The position numbers and the translations under genes are program-made. From NCBI GenBank assembly GCA_036365145.1, contig JAEOAD010000040.1:9444501-9508500 (forward strand): 64,000 nt of DNA, written 5' to 3'. Source of the DNA: Orientallactaga sibirica. Lineage: Eukaryota > Chordata > Mammalia > Rodentia > Dipodidae. Under the pieces are notes generated by a model. That model saw only the letters and a list, made by a program, of their open reading frames with translations, was not told where the DNA came from and ran no database searches. The number at the start of each line of letters is the position of its first letter. Positions within the stretch are counted from its first letter, which is position 1. Below, in pieces: positions 22,449 to 33,556 of this stretch.

Positions 22449-22643
22449 TTAAAAAATTAATTATTTTTTTTTAAGAGGTAGAGATAGAAAGATAATGGGT
22501 GTACCAGGGCCTCTTGTCATTGTAAAACTCCAGATGCATACCCCTTTGTGCACCAGGCTTTATATGGGCAATGGGGAATTGAGCCCAGGCCAGCAGGCTT
22601 GGCAAGCAAGCAGCTTTAACCACTGAGCAATCTCTCTAGCTCT
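22449..22643 (-). mobile_element. DIP-like tRNA SINE, diverged
   Basis: Antisense copy with a short purine tract. The body 'gtaccagggcctcttgtcattg' and head 'ttaaccactgagcaatctctctagctc' are recognisable. Confidence 0.85.
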
Positions 22644-23215
22644 GAGTTTCTGTTCTGATGATTTATTAGCCGCTTAGATCCATTGGGCACCCATAAAATT
22701 ATTTAAATTCAAGCGGTCATTACAATGGTTTGTCAGCCGTTACTTGCAATGATTTTCAAGTGTACAAGAGGAAATTTCCCTCAAACTTAAGCTTAGAAGG
22801 AAAAAGGAAACTATTGGTCAAAACAGATAGCTCTGTGCCGTTGAGCCAACTTCTGTAGTCCCATCAGAGACATTTCATATTTGTTCATGCAAAAAATTGC
22901 TCTTCAAAAAGAAAGAAAGGAAAAGAAGGAGATGTTTTTCCTAAGTGTGACGGGGATTGATTTGACGGAAGTTAGGAAACAATGTTAATAAAGATTGTGG
23001 TGGTGGATAGTTCACTGTGTGTCCTTTGCTCCAAGTGGATCTTCTCTTAGTTCCCTCCCCACGGTGTGGATGACGGAATGAATGCCAGCTCTCCACAAGA
23101 GAATACTTTCTCGTTACACACAATTAAATATTTATCCTTTTTTGTTTTACGTGATAAACCAAACCATATTAGACCAATTCAATACTGCCTAAATATATAA
23201 ATAGATCTGTTATTT

Positions 23216-23218
<3 letters not shown>
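22644..23218. other. Unique sequence, nothing recognised
   Basis: No repeat or credible coding frame seen. Confidence 0.45.

Positions 23219-23253
<35 letters not shown>
23219..23253. repeat. (CA)n microsatellite
   Basis: Uninterrupted run of about 17 CA units. Confidence 0.95.
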
Positions 23254-23256
<3 letters not shown>

Positions 23257-23576
23257 CATATTAAGTAAAAGCACAAGTTAGAAATGGGTGTTACTACTTT
23301 ATACTCATGTAAGAATGATATTTCCATGTAAATAATAAGAATGTTTTCCTTTCCTTAATTGATTTCTGAAAACAAAAAAATCCCAAACAACATAATGCCT
23401 CCATGTGATTATAGTAATTTTTATTTTGCTAGATTGCCTTAAAAGCATTAGCAATTATCAACATGTATCAGGAACTGTGTGCAGTTGCTCTCAATAGCAC
23501 TGGCCAAAATGACAAAACACGGCTGTCCATTCCTCTCTACCCCACTCTTTAGAAACAGTCAGTGGGAAACATTTGT
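23254..23576. other. Unique sequence, nothing recognised
   Basis: About 320 AT-rich bases with nothing I can name. Confidence 0.45.
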
Positions 23577-24000
23577 GGGGCTGGAGAGATTGCTCGGTGT
23601 TTAAGAGAACTTCCTGTGCAAGACGGAGAACCTAAGGAGCCGGAGGGACACATTGCGTTATATCCCCCCCAGCCCACAGAAATAGCTGGCTGTGGCCCTG
23701 CGCATCTGCAACCCCAGTCCTGCAGGGGAGCAGAGAAGAGAGAGTGACACAAGCTCACGAAAACCCCAAACAAACCTACAAACACTAAGTGAGCTCTGGG
23801 GTCAGGAAGAGACTGACTCGGCTGAGAGTGGGTGGGAGAGTAATGGAGCTGGCCATCCGACGTTCCCTTCCGCCACCACAGGAAGTGTATGCCGCCACAC
23901 ACGAGCTCACACAGCACCGCACTGACACTTACACCATGCACGGTACATACACAGGCACCGGACCATACGCAAACACCATGAAGCACACACACACACGTGC
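23577..24000 (+). mobile_element. B4-family SINE with CA-rich tail
   Basis: The head 'ggggctggagagattgctcggtgtttaagagaacttcctgtgcaag' is followed by a B1-like middle ('gcatctgcaaccccagtcctgcaggggagcagagaag') and a long ACAC-rich tail from about 23895. At about 420 bp it is longer than usual B4 copies, partly because of the tail. Confidence 0.65.
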
Positions 24001-24220
24001 CCCCAAACCAGTATTTCCTGTTGTTATCCTAGGACAATTCCTTGAGGTTCAACTCCTTCCCTCCCACTTTGAGTGTCTTTTTAGCTTTTCTTTTTTCCTA
24101 TGCTGTTCAGTAGTAGGTGACTTTTGCCCTTCAAAATGTTTGGGGTCATGTGAGAGGTTTTATGAACAGACTAGGTTCATTGGATCATGTTCATCTATTC
24201 TACATACATCAGAGGTTTTC

Positions 24221-24461
24221 TTGTTTTTCTTCCTTTCCCTTCCTTCCTTCCCTCCCTCCTTCCTCCCTCCCTCCCTCCCTCCCTCCCTCCCTCCCTCCCT
24301 CCCTCCCTCCTTCCTTCCTTTCTTTCTTTCTTTCGAGACAGAGAGAGAAAGAGGCAGAGAAAGAGAGAGAATGGGCGTGCCAGGGCTTCCAGCCATGGCA
24401 AACCAGGGTCCTTTGGCTTTGCAGGCAAATGCTTTAACCGCTAAGCCATTTCTCCAGCCCT
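24221..24461 (-). mobile_element. DIP-like SINE, internally deleted, with (CCCT)n tract
   Basis: A perfect 10-bp duplication, agaggttttc, is found at 24211-24220 and 24462-24471. The reversed tail is replaced by a CCTT/CCCT microsatellite (about 24230-24334). About 70 bases of the body are missing between 'cttccagccatggca' and 'aaccagggtcctttgg'. Confidence 0.93.
24265..24310. repeat. (CCCT)n tract
   Basis: Eleven consecutive CCCT units on the plus strand, hence eleven GGG runs spaced by one base on the minus strand. Confidence 0.95.
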
Positions 24462-24645
24462 AGAGGTTTTCCTCTTGCAGATGCTCATACCCTTGAGTTC
24501 ATTGTATCACAACCATGAGAAAACTAGGCACAAAGACAACAAAGTATAGGGGAAAAAAGACAACTATTGAGAAAAGAGTGGGAAAGTCTCAAAGTGGTAG
24601 GGCAAGCATCCTTGGGATTTTGCTTGGCAGCCAAAGAAGAGAAAG

Positions 24646-24684
24646 AAAAAAAGAAGAAAAAAAAAAAAGCAGAAAAAAAAAAAG
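24646..24684. repeat. A-rich low-complexity tract
   Basis: Runs of A broken by G and C. No SINE body adjoins it. Confidence 0.85.
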
Positions 24685-24909
24685 ATTTCTTCTCTGAGAA
24701 GGAGACAAACAGCCCCAGCATTAGCATCTGTGAGCAACTGCACTGAGCAAGGGGCTTCTGAGACATATCTCTAAGTGAGGGTTTATCTTCTGACCAAATG
24801 AGTGACTGACAGTCTCCAGTGGATTAACTCTTAAGATAGGGTACAAGAGTCTCTACCCAGGGCCAGAGCCCAGGGGACATGGTGCTTTTCTTGCATATAA
24901 AATTAAATC

Positions 24910-25069
24910 TGGACTGGAGAGATGGCTTAGCAGTTAGTTAAGTGCTTGCCTGTGAAGCTTAAGGACCCAGTTTGAGGCTTGATTCTCCAGGACCCACGTA
25001 AGCCGGATGCCCACAGTGGCACATGTGTCTGGAGTTCGTTTGCAGTGGCTAGAGGACCTAGAGTGCCCA

Positions 25070-25107
<38 letters not shown>

Positions 25108-25147
25108 TTCTCTGTCTCTAATAAGCAAAAAATAAAAATAAAAACTT
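24910..25147 (+). mobile_element. DIP-like tRNA SINE
   Basis: Sense copy with a 4-base duplication in the A-box region ('gcagttagttaagtgc'), B-box region 'gaggcttgattctcc', a long CT tract at 25074-25103 and an AAATAAAAATAAAA tail. Confidence 0.93.
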
Positions 25148-26020
25148 AAACACTTTAAAAGTCAAATCTGATAGAGGGTTTTTCCCTTCCTAATCTCACC
25201 AGGGAAATAGGAGTTGAGCTCTGTCCTTCAGTGTCCTCCAAGACTAATGTCTGTTAGCTACCTGCCAATGTCTTCTACTCTCCACGCTAATCCAGTTCAT
25301 ATTACTAGATACATTTATCACAAAATTTCCACATTATCCACAATTGCCATATTTCATTTCTGTGCAGCTTGATACACATCTTCACCTCCACCTCTGCCAT
25401 TACAAAAGAGAACTCCCCTGTGCTCTCTGCAGCTCCAGCCACCCTCCCACTCTTAATGGTCACACAATTAATTCTAGTCAACGTGATGTCAATGGAGCCT
25501 CTTGTGTGGCAGCTTAAAGAAAAGTCACACTGTTCAAAGGGCTCCAGTCTGAGTGTGAAGTCTGTTCCTCTAGTTTGAATGTGAATGCTATCTCTGGATT
25601 AGGCTCCACCCAGACAAAAACAGGCGACACTGAGAATGAAAAACATGTGTCAGGATAGTTGGGATTAAATATGTGAACTCGATATAACTTTTTGATATAA
25701 TTTAATTTTTATATACTATTTGGATGATATGTTTTGTTATAGATCACCAGACTTGTTATGAATGATATGAAAATAAACTGACGAAATGCTTCAATGGTTT
25801 GCATTAGGGTTTTCTCTGCTTTATCCAAAAAAACATGAAGCCAAAAGATATGACTCCTAGCTTGCTCCTTCAGTCTCCCTCCAAGCAGATGTTTAGATCA
25901 AGCCTTAAAGACATCTTGACTCTGTCACTCACAGACATCTGCAATCCTCAGCCTTCACCGTCAAACACTGGCAGAATTTGTCTATGCTACTGTTAACTTG
26001 ACCCAATAGAAAGATGGCGA
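25148..26020. other. Unique sequence, nothing recognised
   Basis: About 870 bases. The short frame at 25369-25578 has no domain and is treated as chance. Confidence 0.45.
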
Positions 26021-26520
26021 TTTTATCTTTTCAAAGAACTGCATTTGATTGAATTCCTGTCATCTGTATTTTTCTCTTCTGTTTTAATTTCATCTATGTT
26101 TTTGCTCTTGTTTTTAATATTCCCTTCCTTTTCTTTGCTTTGGTTACAGTTTATTTATGCCTTATTCATCCAATTTCTGAATGTAAAAACTTAGTCTACT
26201 TATTTTATATTTCCTTTTCAAACAATGAGTATTTGATGCCATAATTTTCTTCTAAGCACTGTTTCAGCCACTTTGCTGAAATTTTGGTTAAGTATACTTT
26301 TGCTTTCAGTTCAACGTGCACATTGATGTCCCATGAGACACTCTGTTTATTTAGCATGTGTTGTTTAACTTCTAAATATTTAGAGATTTCCTGATGTTCT
26401 CTACTGATGTCAAGTTCATTTTCATCTTGAAACAAAGTGCATTCCACCTTGTCTGACGTACAGAATGAGCTATGGCATTTGGGCATAGCATATGAACTGG
26501 CAATTCAAGGACCCTAAAAA
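26021..26520 (-). mobile_element. LINE-1 ORF2 fragment, antisense, decayed
   Basis: The plus strand resembles reversed L1 ORF2: 'ttcttctaagcactgtttcagccac', then 'aatttctgaatgtaaaaac', and the T-rich composition typical of reversed ORF2. An 93-codon open frame on the minus strand (26205-26486) is a remnant within it. The call rests on recalled similarity and is not firm. Confidence 0.5.
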
Positions 26521-26532
26521 GTAAATAGTAGA

Positions 26533-26763
26533 GGGGCTGGTGAGATGGCTTAGCAGTTAAGCACTTGCCTGTGAAGCCTAAGGACACCGGTTCAAGGCTT
26601 GATTCCCCAGGACCCATGTAAGCCAGTTGCACAAAGTGGCACATGCATCTGTAGTTCACCTGCAGTAGCTGGAGGCCCTGGCATGCCCATTGTTTCTCTC
26701 TCTATCTGCCTCTTTTTTTCTCTGTCTGTCACTCTCAAATAAATGAATAAATAAACAAAAAAA
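26533..26763 (+). mobile_element. DIP-like tRNA SINE
   Basis: Complete sense copy. The B-box region 'ccggttcaaggcttgattccc' shows the duplicated 'ttcaaggcttgatt' form seen in a subset of copies. The tail is AAATAAATGAATAAATAAAC. Confidence 0.94.
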
Positions 26764-27917
26764 TTAAAAGTGAAGAGTAGAAAGAACAACAATAGGAAAT
26801 GAAATGAGACACAACGGGGCATCTATTCTGATCAGACGGATTGTGCTTTACTGTGCTGCTTACTAGCCCGAGTTCAAGGCTTCAGTAAAGACACAAGAGA
26901 AGGACTTCCCTAGCTGGTGAGCAGGGAAGGGACTCTGGGAGTGCCTGTGATGTGAGCACCTACCTGCTGCTTTTCTTTCCTCTCTGCTCTATCCTGGCTG
27001 TACAGCCGAAGCAAACCATGAACAACAGAGTAAATGACACGCACGTAGCCCCAGGGTTCAAGCTGGAAGAGAGGAAGACCAGGCAAGTTTCGGGATGCTA
27101 GCAGAGAGGAAGTGATGTGAAAAGGCTCTCTGTGTACATTTGTCATTCACCTGGGAATCATCCCTGAAAGTGGATGTCTTGGACGTGATCTTAAAAGCAG
27201 ACTATTGAGGAAGGCTGTCACTCAGATTCTCCCCTGAGTAAGGAATGACACTGAGTAGAGACTCAAAGAGCATTGTAAAGGCTTTGAAAAGGAAAGTGAC
27301 ATTAAAACCCGAGTCCATGAAATGTTCTGGCTCCTGGGCTCAGTGCAGATGATGATGAACCAGACAAAACAGCCTCGTTATCCACACTTATTAACCAGAG
27401 TCTTATGCCATAGTACCAAAAGGCCCAGCATAAAATGCAAAATTGCTTAGTATGTAAATAACCGGGAAAAACTTCAACTCATTTGGAAAAGAAAGTCAAC
27501 GGATCCCATCTCATAATATTGACATGCTATGACAGGACATTCAATTAACTGTTAAAAGCAAGGAGAGGATGATGGAAACACGACCCTTTCCTCTTGTTAA
27601 TCTTCAAGGTATGTTGTACTGGGTGCAATGACATTCTCTAACATTTCTGTCCACCCTGAATCTGAAAACATGACTTTTACAAAAAGTTTGGCAAAATGTC
27701 TATCTACCCAGAATTTGAACAAGGAATCTTATTTGGACATAGGGTCTCTGTAGAACTAATTAAATTAAGATAAAGTCACCTTGGCTTAGTGTGGGCCTTA
27801 AATCCTATATGACCTGTGCACTAAATTCAATATGGCTCATGTTCATTAAGGAGAGGATAATGTAGAGAAGAATGCCGTGGGCAGGCAGAGGGAGCGATAG
27901 GAGTGATGCTGTAAAAT
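26764..27917. other. 1.15 kb unique sequence
   Basis: No named repeat recognised. The segment is slightly richer in GC at 26820-27150. The minus-strand frame at 26910-27146 has no domain. Confidence 0.45.
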
Positions 27918-27925
27918 TCAAAGTG

Positions 27926-28145
27926 GGGGCTGGAGGAATGACTTTGCAGTTAATGCGTTTGCCTGCAGAAGCCAAAGGACCCAGGTTCGATTCTCCAGGA
28001 CCCATGTTAGCCAGATTCACAAGGGGGAGCACGAATCTGGAGTTTGTGCACCCAGTGGGTGGAGGCCCTGACACACCCATTTCTCTCTCTCTCTCTTTCT
28101 CTGTCAAATAAATAAATAAATCAAAAGAAAATTTAAAAGAAAACC
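27926..28145 (+). mobile_element. DIP-like tRNA SINE
   Basis: Sense copy with an 8-bp duplication, tcaaagtg (27918-27925 and 28146-28153). The body is changed at 'gtttgtgcacccagtgggtgg', where other copies read 'gtttgcagtggctgg'. Confidence 0.93.
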
Positions 28146-28204
28146 TCAAAGTGTATTATTTACTGGCCACTATACATGAGGCACAAAAGGATCATGTTTT
28201 GGTG

Positions 28205-28345
28205 GGGGAACTTTTGGAGAAATACAGCCCTGCCTATGCCATGATTTTGAATTTATATTCCCAGAACTGTGAAAGAATGTGTGACTTTGTTCAAGCTACC
28301 CAGTTTGTGGTGCTAAGATGTACCTGCTACAATGGTGTCTGCCAG
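28205..28345 (+). mobile_element. Possible LTR or transposon fragment
   Basis: 'cccagaactgtgaaagaatg' followed by 'caagctacccagtttgtggtgc' resembles the 3' end shared by several old mammalian LTRs. Too short and diverged to assign to a family. Confidence 0.4.
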
Positions 28346-28580
28346 CTTTCCTTACTGTAGAGTGACTTCGTTGCTCTAATTTTAAACATATGATGCTAAC
28401 GCTAGTCCATATCCTCTTTGCCATTTTGAGTGGATAATATCAAAGTATTTGTGCACAAAAAACGTAGTAAAAATACCCCTACGGTAAATAAATCAATATT
28501 TTATAAGAAACATGGTTTATCAGTTTAACGTTCTCCTGATGATTCTCAATTTCTCTCATTCATTCCTCATTGCTTAATTG

Positions 28581-28632
28581 AAATACTTTAAAAATATTTT
28601 ATTTATTTATTTGAGAGAGAACAGAAAGAGGC

Positions 28633-28666
<34 letters not shown>

Positions 28667-28822
28667 TGAGGGAGAATGGGTGTGCCAGGGCTTCTAGCAA
28701 CTGCAAACTCCAGACACATGTTCTGCCTTGTGCATCTGGCTTAGGTGGTTACTGGGGAATTGAACCTGGGTCCTTAGGCTTCACGTGCAAGCACTGTAAC
28801 TGCTAAAACATCTCTCCAGTCC
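28581..28822 (-). mobile_element. DIP-like tRNA SINE
   Basis: Antisense copy with a 44-bp GA tract. The 8-bp duplication cttaattg lies at 28573-28580 and 28823-28830. The right-hand copy sits in a 13-bp perfect tandem duplicate, cttaattggaatt, at 28823-28835 and 28836-28848. Confidence 0.92.
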
Positions 28823-28854
28823 CTTAATTGGAATTCTTAATTGGAATTAGGGAA

Positions 28855-29258
28855 GTTTTCCTCTTGCTGTGGCTTAAATACGGCCTATCTACACCAAATC
28901 TTACGGCGAGAATTAATTCCCAACGTGACAGTGTTGAGGGGTGCAGAGGTCAGGAGGCTCCACTGTCCTAAGGGATTTAATGGTTCCCATGAGCCTGGGT
29001 CAGTTATTCCACGAACAAGCTGTTATAAAGGGAGAGGGGCATCTTCTCACTCTTTTACGTGAGTACTCCTCTTCCATGCGTGCCCACTTTCCTTGCCTCA
29101 TGGTTAACGAAGCATGTGGCTTGAGCTACAGCACAATGCACAATAGCTCTGAATCCTGAACTTCTCAGGAGTCCGGGAGTGTAAGGCATATCAGCCCCCC
29201 TTTCCTATAATTTACCTGGTGTCTCCTTATAGCAACAGAATAATATAGCAAGACATTC
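28855..29258 (+). mobile_element. Diverged LTR, MaLR-like
   Basis: 'ttaattcccaacgtgacagtgttgaggggtgc', 'gggatttaatggttcccatgagcctggg' and the end 'cctggtgtctccttatagcaacagaata' follow the order of MaLR-type LTRs. No internal region, and no clear target duplication. Confidence 0.55.
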
Positions 29259-29317
29259 CTCTTATAGCTTCAATTGTCTGTAACAACATAGACATGTGAA
29301 TATTACACTTTTGTGTC

Positions 29318-29524
29318 TATTTTATTTATTTATTTGAGAGACAGAGAGAGAGGAAGAGGCAGATAGAGAGAGAATGGGTACACCAGGGTCTCCAGCCACT
29401 GCATGAAAACTCCAGACAATGTACCTCCTTGTGCATCTGGCTTATGTAGGTACTAGGGAATTGAACCTGGGTCCTTAGGCTTTGCCAGCAAGTGCCTTAA
29501 CTGCTAAGCCATCTCTCCAGCTCA
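29318..29524 (-). mobile_element. DIP-like tRNA SINE
   Basis: Antisense copy: reversed AATAAA tail, a GA tract with few interruptions, body 'gaatgggtacaccagggtct', and head ending 'ccatctctccagctc'. Confidence 0.92.
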
Positions 29525-30735
29525 ATGGAGTCAAGTTGTACAAAACGTGTCAAGATTTATAATTTTTTAGGTTAACACCCAAATTTTCTCCAACCACTGA
29601 TGAAATGTAACAACCATTCTCTAGCGACATGTTTTTGCATCCTCTGCAAGCCCCGCCTTGCTTTCTGATTGCAGGGTTGCTGAAAGGCACACTGTCCGGG
29701 GGGGGGGGGGGTTGTGTGTTTCTCCTGGGTTGCCCTCAAGGCCTTCACTTTGCTTTTCAGCAGGTTGAAACTCCCTGTGTTGTTTCCTTGCTGTTGTTCC
29801 TTTGTTTTATTTAACCACTTCGGTCTTCACTAAATTCTAAGACTGTGGTTTGGTATCTGCTATTAATTTATTTAAAAAAAAAATGGCCATAGTTTAAGAA
29901 AAGTATTTTTATTAACTATACAAATTAATACGCTTGATATTGACCTACAGCTCATAGATGCCCTGTCTTTGTACTCTAACTTTCATTTGGTTTTTCCTTT
30001 CATTTCAGTTAAGACAACATTTTTTGTCCTATATTCAAAACAACCGGTGAATCCCTTGAAGGCTTCACGTGTGTTTACAAGTCCAGGAAAGGTGGTTTTC
30101 ATCATTGTGATTGCCTTGTGGGCTCTGTGTCCACATTCAAGTTTCCTATCTGATTGTATGTGATGCCCACTTCTTCATCCAGTAAGCACACCAGTCACAA
30201 CTGTTTTGAATTCCCAATTGTTCTTATGTATTATATTTCAGTTTGATGCTACTGAAAGTGTGTCTTATGAAGCTGAACTTTTCCTCCCTGGTGGGACACA
30301 TGTTATATATGACAAGTCATGAAATAATGTTTTAAAATGTCTTTGGATCTGAGTGCCATTCTTTCTGTTAGGACTTGGTTATGGGGGCTGTTCTGGTCTA
30401 ATCAGGAGTTGGGCTAGACGTCATGAGGCTGCCTCAGTACATTGCCTGCTTTCTGTCCCTTCACTGATGGTGTGTGCTTACGCTGTGGCTTAGTAAGCAG
30501 GATGGTGCTCTATGCATGCTTCCTGTTTGGCTTTGGGAGTTCTCTTTACATTTTTTTTCCAGATGGAATCCTTTTATATAACTTCCAAGTTCTATTTCAT
30601 TGTAACTGCTGCCTGACATTCTACACAGCGGTGAGTGATGAGAACATTTTTCTACACTTGGGTTTCAAAAATCTTCCTTCCTTTTACTCTCCTGTAACAT
30701 ACAATCCTGCCTGTTTTCCCAAAAGACCTTATTTA
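29525..30735. other. 1.2 kb unique sequence with a G14 run
   Basis: No element recognised except a homopolymer of 14 G at 29698-29711. Frames at 29629-29814, 29969-30163 and 30442-30840 are short; the last runs into a SINE and so is not a gene. Confidence 0.45.
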
Positions 30736-30779
30736 TTTATTTACTCATATTTACTTATATTTATTTTTATACATTTATT

Positions 30780-30811
<32 letters not shown>

Positions 30812-30969
30812 GAAATGAACGGGCACACCAGACCCTCTAGTCTCTGCAAACAAACTCCAGACACATGTACCACCACATCCATCTGGCTTACGTGGGTTCT
30901 GGGGAATTGAACCTGATTCCTTAGGCTTCACAAGCAAGTGCCTTAACCACTAAGCCATCTCCCCTGTCC
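30736..30969 (-). mobile_element. DIP-like tRNA SINE
   Basis: Antisense copy with an expanded reversed tail (TTTA/TTTAC repeats), then GA tract, body and head 'taagccatctcccctgtcct'. Confidence 0.9.
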
Positions 30970-31289
30970 TAACCTCTATTTTTGTAGCTGCTTTTTTTTC
31001 TCTCCCCTTGGAGTGTCCTAAAATGTTTTCTTCATGATGCAGATTGAGGTTTCTGTTTTGTAGCGTTAATAGGGTGCCTGTCATTCTACATGAAATTTCA
31101 GCAGTCTGCGTTGTGTTCCTCTCTCAGAATACTTCCTAACCTTCCTTGCCAGCGTCTGGTGGCTTATGGGAAAATAAGCCTGCCAAAAGCTCTCGCCAGT
31201 CTCTCCCATGTCTGCAATCCTTAGGAATTCTTTAGTGCAGGTTGGGTAGACTTGGGCTGATGGCTGGGTGAAGTAAGTTTATGTTTCGA

Positions 31290-31650
31290 AGTATTTACAT
31301 GTGGCCATCTAGTTTCCCATCATAATTTATTAGAAAAATCCTCTTCCCTTTGAATGACTTTGTAGAAAGTTAATTGATCACAAATGAATGAGTTTATTTC
31401 TTAGCTGTCAATTTTATTGCATCCACATATGTGTTATTTTGATATTATGTAGTATTGCTTACTGTAGCTTTATATTATATTTTGAAATCAGGCATTGAGA
31501 GTATTCAAGCCCTTTTTTTAATGTTTGGTCTATCTTAAGTCTTATGAATATCTTATGAATTTTAGGATCAGTTTGTCAATTTCTACAAAAAATGGCTTTT
31601 AATAAAGATAATGTTGATTTTATAGGGTTTTTTGTGACCAGTTTGTTTGT
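31290..31650 (-). mobile_element. Old LINE-1 ORF2 fragment, antisense
   Basis: The plus strand reads 'aaagttaattgatcacaaatgaatgagtttatttctt', 'tgcttactgtagctttatattatattttgaaatcagg' and 'tcaatttctacaaaaaatggc', in the order of reversed ORF2 of older L1s. Stops and indels show it is dead. Confidence 0.75.
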
Positions 31651-31926
31651 AAATAGCCATGTAATTTCACAGATAAAGCTGTTATAATCTACTGTAACAT
31701 CATTTCATAGGAATGAAAAAAGATAAGTTGAGGGATAATAAAAATGAAATAAAGTAGTGGTGATTTATTAAGAGTGGGTAGTAAGCACTTTCAGTAGAAT
31801 GTTCTAGGACAGTGGCTCTAAAATACTTGAACATTGCTGGTTTCATGGTGAAAAGTGTTCGGTTGCCTTTCCATGAAGCTAGACATGGTAAATCTAAAAG
31901 TACTGTCATTTATAATTTACATATTT

Positions 31927-32176
31927 CTTTTTTTTGTTGGAGAGAGACAGAGAGAGACAGAGGGAAAGGGAGAGGAAGATAGATAGAGATGGGCATGCCA
32001 GCAGCCTCTCAGCTGCTGCAAACAAAATCCACATGCGTATGCCCCCTTGTGGTCAAGTGCGGCATTGCACCCTTGTGTCACTTTGCATCTGGCTAAATGT
32101 GGGACCTGGAGATTGGAACCAGCGTTCTTAGGCTTAGGAAGCAGGCGCCTTAACCACTAAGCCATCTCTCCAGCCC
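31927..32176 (-). mobile_element. DIP-like SINE, long-body variant
   Basis: Antisense; body contains 'cttgtggtcaagtgcggcattgc' as in the copy at 10672. A perfect 13-bp duplication, aatttacatattt, is found at 31914-31926 and 32177-32189. Confidence 0.95.
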
Positions 32177-32248
32177 AATTTACATATTTTTAAATATTGG
32201 GTATTGTTGTTTATAAACAATTTAGAAAAATGTATAATTGAATTTCTT

Positions 32249-32473
32249 TTATTTTTTAAATTTTTGTTTATATTTATTTATTTATTAGCAGTGGACAGAA
32301 AGAGAGAGAGAGAGAATGGGTACACTAGGGCCTCCACCCATTGCAAAAGAACTCCAGATGCATGTGCCACCTTGTGTATCTGGCTTATGTGGATACTGGG
32401 GAATCTAGCCTTGAACTGGGGTCCTTAGGTTTCACAGGCAAAAATTTAACCACTAAGTCATCTCTCCAGGCCC
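32249..32473 (-). mobile_element. DIP-like tRNA SINE
   Basis: Antisense copy with a 16-bp duplication with one mismatch: tataattgaatttctt (32233-32248) and tataatttaatttctt (32474-32489). It lies only 72 bp from the previous SINE. Confidence 0.95.
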
Positions 32474-32571
32474 TATAATTTAATTTCTTGATGTATTTTC
32501 TCTTATATTTGTATAGTAAGTTTGTTTCTCTTTGAAGGGACTTAAAAGCTTCATATCAAGAAACCAATTTT

Positions 32572-32695
32572 AGCCAGACATGGTGGCACACTCGGGAGGC
32601 AGAGGAGGATTGCCGTGAGTTCGAGGCCACCCTGAGACTACAGAGTGAATTCCAGATCAGCCTGGGGCCAGAGTGAGACCCTACCTGGAAAAACA
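32572..32695 (+). mobile_element. B1 SINE, internally deleted
   Basis: Sense B1 in which 'gccagacatggtggcacac' runs straight into 'tcgggaggcagagg', losing about 20 bases ('gcctttaatcccagca' segment). The A-tail is almost gone. Confidence 0.88.
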
Positions 32696-33426
32696 GTCAA
32701 GTAACTCTGGATAATTGAAAAGAAAATGGATTCATTGAAGTGACACTAGGTAGTCCATTCATTCTCTGGGGTAAAAAGTGTTTGGAAGTTTCTATTGCCA
32801 TTTCATTGGTCACATAGAATCATTGTGGCCTTCACCTCAGAAAGTTTTCTGGAAGATTCTAGTGGTTGTATCCTAGGAGGATGATTCTGCCACCCTGTCT
32901 TAGTGTAAAACGCTGGCATTTATAATGGAAACTTCTTTACAGCCCAGTTTGGTATAAAGCTCTCTGTGACCGCTCAAGTAAAATAGAGAAATGTGCATTG
33001 ACCACCCACTGTGAGCACGTGGCCCCGCTATGTTTCTCTTGGCTTGAGAACAACTCAGCCCCATTACGTGCATTTCCTAACCTAACAGAGGATGAGGAAG
33101 GAGGGCTCTCCAGTTCTGTTGGGTCTTGATATTAAACAGTGCCCTGCGAGAGTCCCTGCTGCCCCTGATATATACAGAGAGAGCAGGGGGAAAAAAAAAG
33201 GATAATTATAATCAGGCTTCTGCTGGTTGTGCTTAAGATCAAGGAGTGAGCAGAGTGCCAATCAGTGTATGTCTGCTAAGGCTGGAGATGGACGCTTCCC
33301 TGTCCTCACAGGGAGATGGCTGGGCCGTGGGACACAAACAACCCTTGTCTGCCATTCTGATCTGCAGTGGCCTGTCTTTAAGAATATGAAAAGCAGACAC
33401 ATCACACCAAAAATTGGGAGTGTAAG
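32696..33426. other. Unique sequence, nothing recognised
   Basis: About 730 bases with no recognisable repeat and no credible reading frame. Confidence 0.45.
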
Positions 33427-33556
33427 GCCGGGTCTGGTGGTGCACGCCTTTAATCCCAGCATTTGGGAGGCAGAGGTAGGAGGACCACAGCGAGTTCTAG
33501 GCCACCCTGAGACTACATTGTGGATTCCAGGTCATTCTGGGCTAGAGTGAGACCCT
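33427..33556 (+). mobile_element. B1 SINE lacking its 3' end
   Basis: Sense B1 from 'gccgggtctggtggtgcacgcc' to 'agagtgagaccctg', where it stops abruptly. The usual 'cctcgaaaaacc' and A-tail are missing, so the element was cut after insertion. Confidence 0.9.

Noticed and set aside
23789..24463. Longest open frame in the window (224 codons, plus strand).
   Set aside because: It runs through a B4 tail, a CCCT microsatellite and a tRNA SINE. The protein is mainly Pro/Ser repeats made by the microsatellite.
26205..26486. 93-codon minus-strand frame as a small gene.
   Set aside because: It lies in what looks like decayed L1 ORF2 sequence and is better explained as a remnant of it.
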